Assembly (NCBI GenBank): GCA_039927975.1
Contig: JBDSTZ010000381.1
Coordinates: 1-22,759 of the forward strand
Direction of reading: 5' to 3'
From: JBDSTZ01 sp039927975
GTDB lineage: Bacteria; Pseudomonadota; Gammaproteobacteria; Burkholderiales; Burkholderiaceae_D
DNA: 22,759 nt
A program made the position numbers and the translations under genes. The first letter of the stretch is position 1, and every line of letters begins with the position of its first letter. Positions 20,205-22,759 of the stretch are shown piece after piece. Under the pieces are notes generated by a model. It ran no database searches and was not told where the DNA came from. It saw only the letters and a list, made by a program, of their open reading frames with translations.

Positions 20205-22376
20205 ATGCGAATTTCACGACAGCGCGCTGGCTTGCTCGCGCCCCTAGGTCTGGTCCTTTCCTTGCTCACCCCCGCCGCCGCACAGGCAGAAACCTATCAA
20301 TGGGGCAGCGTGGCGATGGGCGGCGGCGGTTTCGTCTCCGGCATCATCACCTCGCCCAACCAGCAAAACCTGATCTACGCGCGCACCGACGTCGGCGGCG
20401 CCTACCGCTGGAACGAGGCGACCCAGGGCTGGGTCTCGCTGCTCGACTGGCTGCCGCCCGCCCAGACCGGCTTCAACGGAGTCGAATCGCTGGCCATCGA
20501 TCCGTCCGCGCCCAACCGCGTCTACATGATGGTGGGCACCAGTTACTGGAACAGCGGCACCAGCGCCGTGCTGCGCTCGTCCGACAGCGGCGCGACCTTC
20601 GCCGTCACCGATACCACTGCCCAGTTCAAGATCAATGGCAACGGCATGGGCCGCCAGAGCGGCGAGCGCCTGGCGGTCGATCCGAACAACGGCAACATCC
20701 TGTTCGCCGGCACCCGCCGCAACGGCCTGTTCAAGAGCACCAATATGGGCGCATCGTTCTCGGCCGTCAGCGCGCTCGGCGTGACGACCACCGCCAACGA
20801 CAACGGCATCAGCTTCATTCTGTTCGACAAGCGCTCGTCCAGCGCCGGCAGCGCCACCAAGACCATCTATGCCGGCGTCTCGCGCATGGTCTCGACCAAT
20901 CTGTACGTGAGCAAGGATGCCGGCGCCAGCTGGGCCGGCGTGGCGGGCGCGATCACCAACCTGATCCCGCAGCACGCCGCGCTGGCGTCGGACGGCAGTC
21001 TGTTCGTCACCTACGCCAACGGCGCGGGTCCTCAAGGCACCACCGCCGAACCGATGAACGCCGGCGCGATCCGCAAGTACAACACGGGCACCGGGGCCTG
21101 GACCGATATCACGCCGGCCCTGCCCAACAGCCTCAAGCCGGCCTACAGCGGTATCAGCGTGGACAAGAACAATCCGAGCAAGCTGGTCGCCAGCACCATC
21201 AACCTGTACAACCAGCAGCCATGGAACTGGGGCGACAAGATTCTGGTGAGCTACAACGGCGGCACCAACTGGACCGATCTGTTCGGCAGCAACAAGATCG
21301 CCCTGAGCACCAACGGCTTCCCGTGGATCCAGGGCGAGTCGATCCACTGGGCCGGCTCGGTCGAGTTCGATCCCTATAATTCGGAGCGGGTGTTCATCAC
21401 CTCGGGCAACGGGATCTTCAGCACCACCGACCTGAGCGCGTCGGTCTCGACCTGGCGCTTCACCGTCAAGGGAATCGAAGAGACCGTCCCCTTCGACGTC
21501 GTCAGCCTGCCGGGCGGTCCGCTGGTGTCGGCGATCTTCGACTACGACGGCTTCGTCAACAGCTCGATCACCAGCGCGTCGTCCAGCGGACGCCACACGC
21601 CGAGCATGGGCAACAACACCGGACTGACCAGCGCGCCGCTGGTGCCGTCCAAGCTGGCCCGCTCGGGCAGCGCGCTCTATCTGTCGACCAACAGCGGCAG
21701 CAGCTGGACCCTGGCCAACAAGCCGGCCGCCGCCGCCAACGGCAAGCTGGCGTACTCGGCCGACGGCGCCGTGCTGCTGTGGGCGGCCGACAACGGCACC
21801 ACCTACCGCACCGCCGACAACGGCGCCAGCTGGACCACGGCGTTCGGCCTGCCCGCCGGCACCGCGCCAGTGGCCGACATGGTCAATCCCGCCAAGTTCT
21901 ACGCCTACCTGCCGTCGACCGGCCAGTTCTATCACAGCCTCAACGGCGGCATCTCGTTCGAGCTGGGCACCTCGCCCGGCAGCTGGGGCGCGCAGCTGAT
22001 CCGCACCGTGCCGGGCAAGGAAGGCCATGTCTGGGTGGCGATGCAAGGCGGCGGCCTGAAGTATTCGACCGATGGCGGCAGCTGGTTCAACACGGTGACG
22101 ACGGTCGGCAACAGCGGCGCGGTCGGCTTCGGCAAGGGCGTCACCGGCGGCACCTATCCGGCGGTGTTCATCCGCGGCGTGGCCAACGGCGCCGCCGAGG
22201 GCGTCTACCGGTCCGACAATATGGGTGCGAGCTGGGTGCGGGTCAATGACGACCAGCACCGCTATGGCGATCTGGCCAACGGCCAGTTCGTCAAGGGCGA
22301 TCCGAATGTGTATGGCCGTTTCTACATGAGCACGGCCGGGCGCGGTGTCGCTTACGGCAATATGACGGCGCCGTAA
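20205..22376 (+). CDS. Secreted GH74 xyloglucanase (endo-beta-1,4-glucanase on xyloglucan)
   Basis: This is a secreted glycoside hydrolase of 723 aa that, by family, cuts the glucan backbone of plant xyloglucan. The signal peptide is cut near AQA/ETYQW (residue 28). The N-terminal block GGGGFVSGIITSP...LIYARTDVGGAYRW is the hallmark of GH74. D62 in ARTDVGGAY is the likely catalytic base, and D446 in SAIFDYDGF the likely acid, where most GH74 proteins read GD-x-GGF. Several Asp-box-like turns mark the two seven-bladed propellers: SSDSGATF, SKDAGASW, STNSGSSW, TADNGASW and SDNMGASW. There is no carbohydrate-binding module, dockerin or C-terminal sorting tail, so it is a stand-alone catalytic unit. 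The start has TGAGGT upstream. No other xyloglucan gene is adjacent. Confidence 0.92.
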   Translation: MRISRQRAGLLAPLGLVLSLLTPAAAQAETYQWGSVAMGGGGFVSGIITSPNQQNLIYARTDVGGAYRWNEATQGWVSLLDWLPPAQTGFNGVESLAIDPSAPNRVYMMVGTSYWNSGTSAVLRSSDSGATFAVTDTTAQFKINGNGMGRQSGERLAVDPNNGNILFAGTRRNGLFKSTNMGASFSAVSALGVTTTANDNGISFILFDKRSSSAGSATKTIYAGVSRMVSTNLYVSKDAGASWAGVAGAITNLIPQHAALASDGSLFVTYANGAGPQGTTAEPMNAGAIRKYNTGTGAWTDITPALPNSLKPAYSGISVDKNNPSKLVASTINLYNQQPWNWGDKILVSYNGGTNWTDLFGSNKIALSTNGFPWIQGESIHWAGSVEFDPYNSERVFITSGNGIFSTTDLSASVSTWRFTVKGIEETVPFDVVSLPGGPLVSAIFDYDGFVNSSITSASSSGRHTPSMGNNTGLTSAPLVPSKLARSGSALYLSTNSGSSWTLANKPAAAANGKLAYSADGAVLLWAADNGTTYRTADNGASWTTAFGLPAGTAPVADMVNPAKFYAYLPSTGQFYHSLNGGISFELGTSPGSWGAQLIRTVPGKEGHVWVAMQGGGLKYSTDGGSWFNTVTTVGNSGAVGFGKGVTGGTYPAVFIRGVANGAAEGVYRSDNMGASWVRVNDDQHRYGDLANGQFVKGDPNVYGRFYMSTAGRGVAYGNMTAP

Positions 22377-22380
22377 GCGA

Positions 22381-22400
22381 AGCCGGGGAATGTGCCGGCT
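22381..22400. terminator. Weak hairpin between the convergent GH74 and carbonic anhydrase genes
   Basis: AGCCGG (22381-22386) pairs with CCGGCT (22395-22400) around an 8-nt loop, 5 nt after the GH74 stop. There is no T-run on either strand, so it is at best a weak or factor-assisted bidirectional terminator. Confidence 0.3.
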
Positions 22401-22409
22401 GCGCGGCGA

Positions 22410-22759
22410 CTATTCGTCATAGGCGTGCAGCCGGGTTTCAAGCTTCGGCGCCAGCTCGTGGGCGCCGGAGACGCTCATGCCGAGGTCGCGCAGCAGGCCG
22501 TCGTGCAGCCCGTAGACCCAGCCATGGATGCTCAACGGCTGGCCGCGTTCCCAGGCGTCCTGCACCACCGTGGTCTGGGCCGTGTTGACGACCTGTTCGG
22601 TGACGTTCAGTTCGCACAGGCGATCGGCGCGCTCCTTGGTGGGCAGCACCTCGCCGAGGTAACGCTCGTGCTTCTGGTGGACGTCCTGCACGTGGCGCAG
22701 CCAGTTGTCGGCCAGGCCGACGCGGCGGCCGACCAGCGCTGCGTGGACGCCGGAGCAGC
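22410..22759 (-). CDS. can: Beta-class carbonic anhydrase (Can-like), C-terminal part
   Basis: This is a cytoplasmic zinc enzyme interconverting CO2 and bicarbonate. About 115 C-terminal residues are in the window and the N-terminus lies beyond the right edge. The visible sequence begins CSGVHAALVGRR, where the Cys (codon 22757-22755) fits the zinc-ligand cysteine of the HxxC motif. It continues LADNWLRHVQDVHQKH, DRLCELNVTEQVVNTA and the strongly conserved QPLSIHGWVYGLHDGLLRDL. These match E. coli Can/CynT-type beta enzymes. The frame stays open through 22759; a GTG at 22691 lies inside the conserved core and is not the true start. Confidence 0.9.
   Translation of the reverse strand, partial: CSGVHAALVGRRVGLADNWLRHVQDVHQKHERYLGEVLPTKERADRLCELNVTEQVVNTAQTTVVQDAWERGQPLSIHGWVYGLHDGLLRDLGMSVSGAHELAPKLETRLHAYDE

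Noticed and set aside
1..22759. CRISPR arrays, tRNA/rRNA genes, integrases or transposases
   Set aside because: No regularly spaced identical repeats, no cloverleaf-like sequence with conserved arms and no recombinase-like protein was recognised in the window.

Overview
The window is very GC-rich and almost fully coding. Its gene families (a spu-type putrescine locus, a TonB-dependent receptor coupled to an ABC importer, a secreted xyloglucanase, alpha and beta carbonic anhydrases) suggest a soil or plant-associated Gram-negative betaproteobacterium. Oxalobacteraceae such as Massilia or Duganella are my best guess from overall character; no marker gene in the window proves it. I see no rRNA, tRNA, CRISPR array or transposase gene.

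Region 1 (1-7527) is putrescine uptake and catabolism. On the minus strand, in transcription order, lie puuD, puuA, spuC, potG and the start of potH, the same order as Pseudomonas spuA-spuB-spuC-...-spuF-spuG. The periplasmic putrescine-binding proteins that sit between spuC and spuF in Pseudomonas are absent here; the gap instead holds a small lipoprotein gene on the plus strand. gabD is divergent from puuD and would feed the resulting succinate semialdehyde into the TCA cycle. The shared upstream region has a 7-bp inverted repeat overlapping the likely puuD -10 box.

Region 2 (7547-18170) is a self-contained uptake and catabolism cassette. A minus-strand operon with very tight spacing (several ATGA or TGATG overlaps) encodes a TonB-dependent outer-membrane receptor, an enolase-superfamily enzyme, a family-5 periplasmic binding protein, two permeases, two ATPases and probably a small helix-turn-helix protein. 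A divergent FadR-type GntR regulator shares a 202-bp control region with it. There the two promoters face each other with overlapping -10 boxes, and a perfect TCGTC-A-GACGA palindrome covers the regulator's -35 and the start of the operon transcript. The same GTCNGAC core recurs as a tandem pair in a 48-bp imperfect palindrome just after the regulator's terminator. The substrate is not identifiable from sequence; the enzyme's active-site pattern favours an acid-sugar-like or other carboxylate-containing compound.

Region 3 (18198-22759) holds separate genes: a MazG-like nucleotide pyrophosphohydrolase, a periplasmic alpha carbonic anhydrase, a 595-bp noncoding interval with a long perfect stem-loop followed by an AT-rich stretch, a secreted GH74 xyloglucanase, and the C-terminal part of a beta carbonic anhydrase cut by the window edge.
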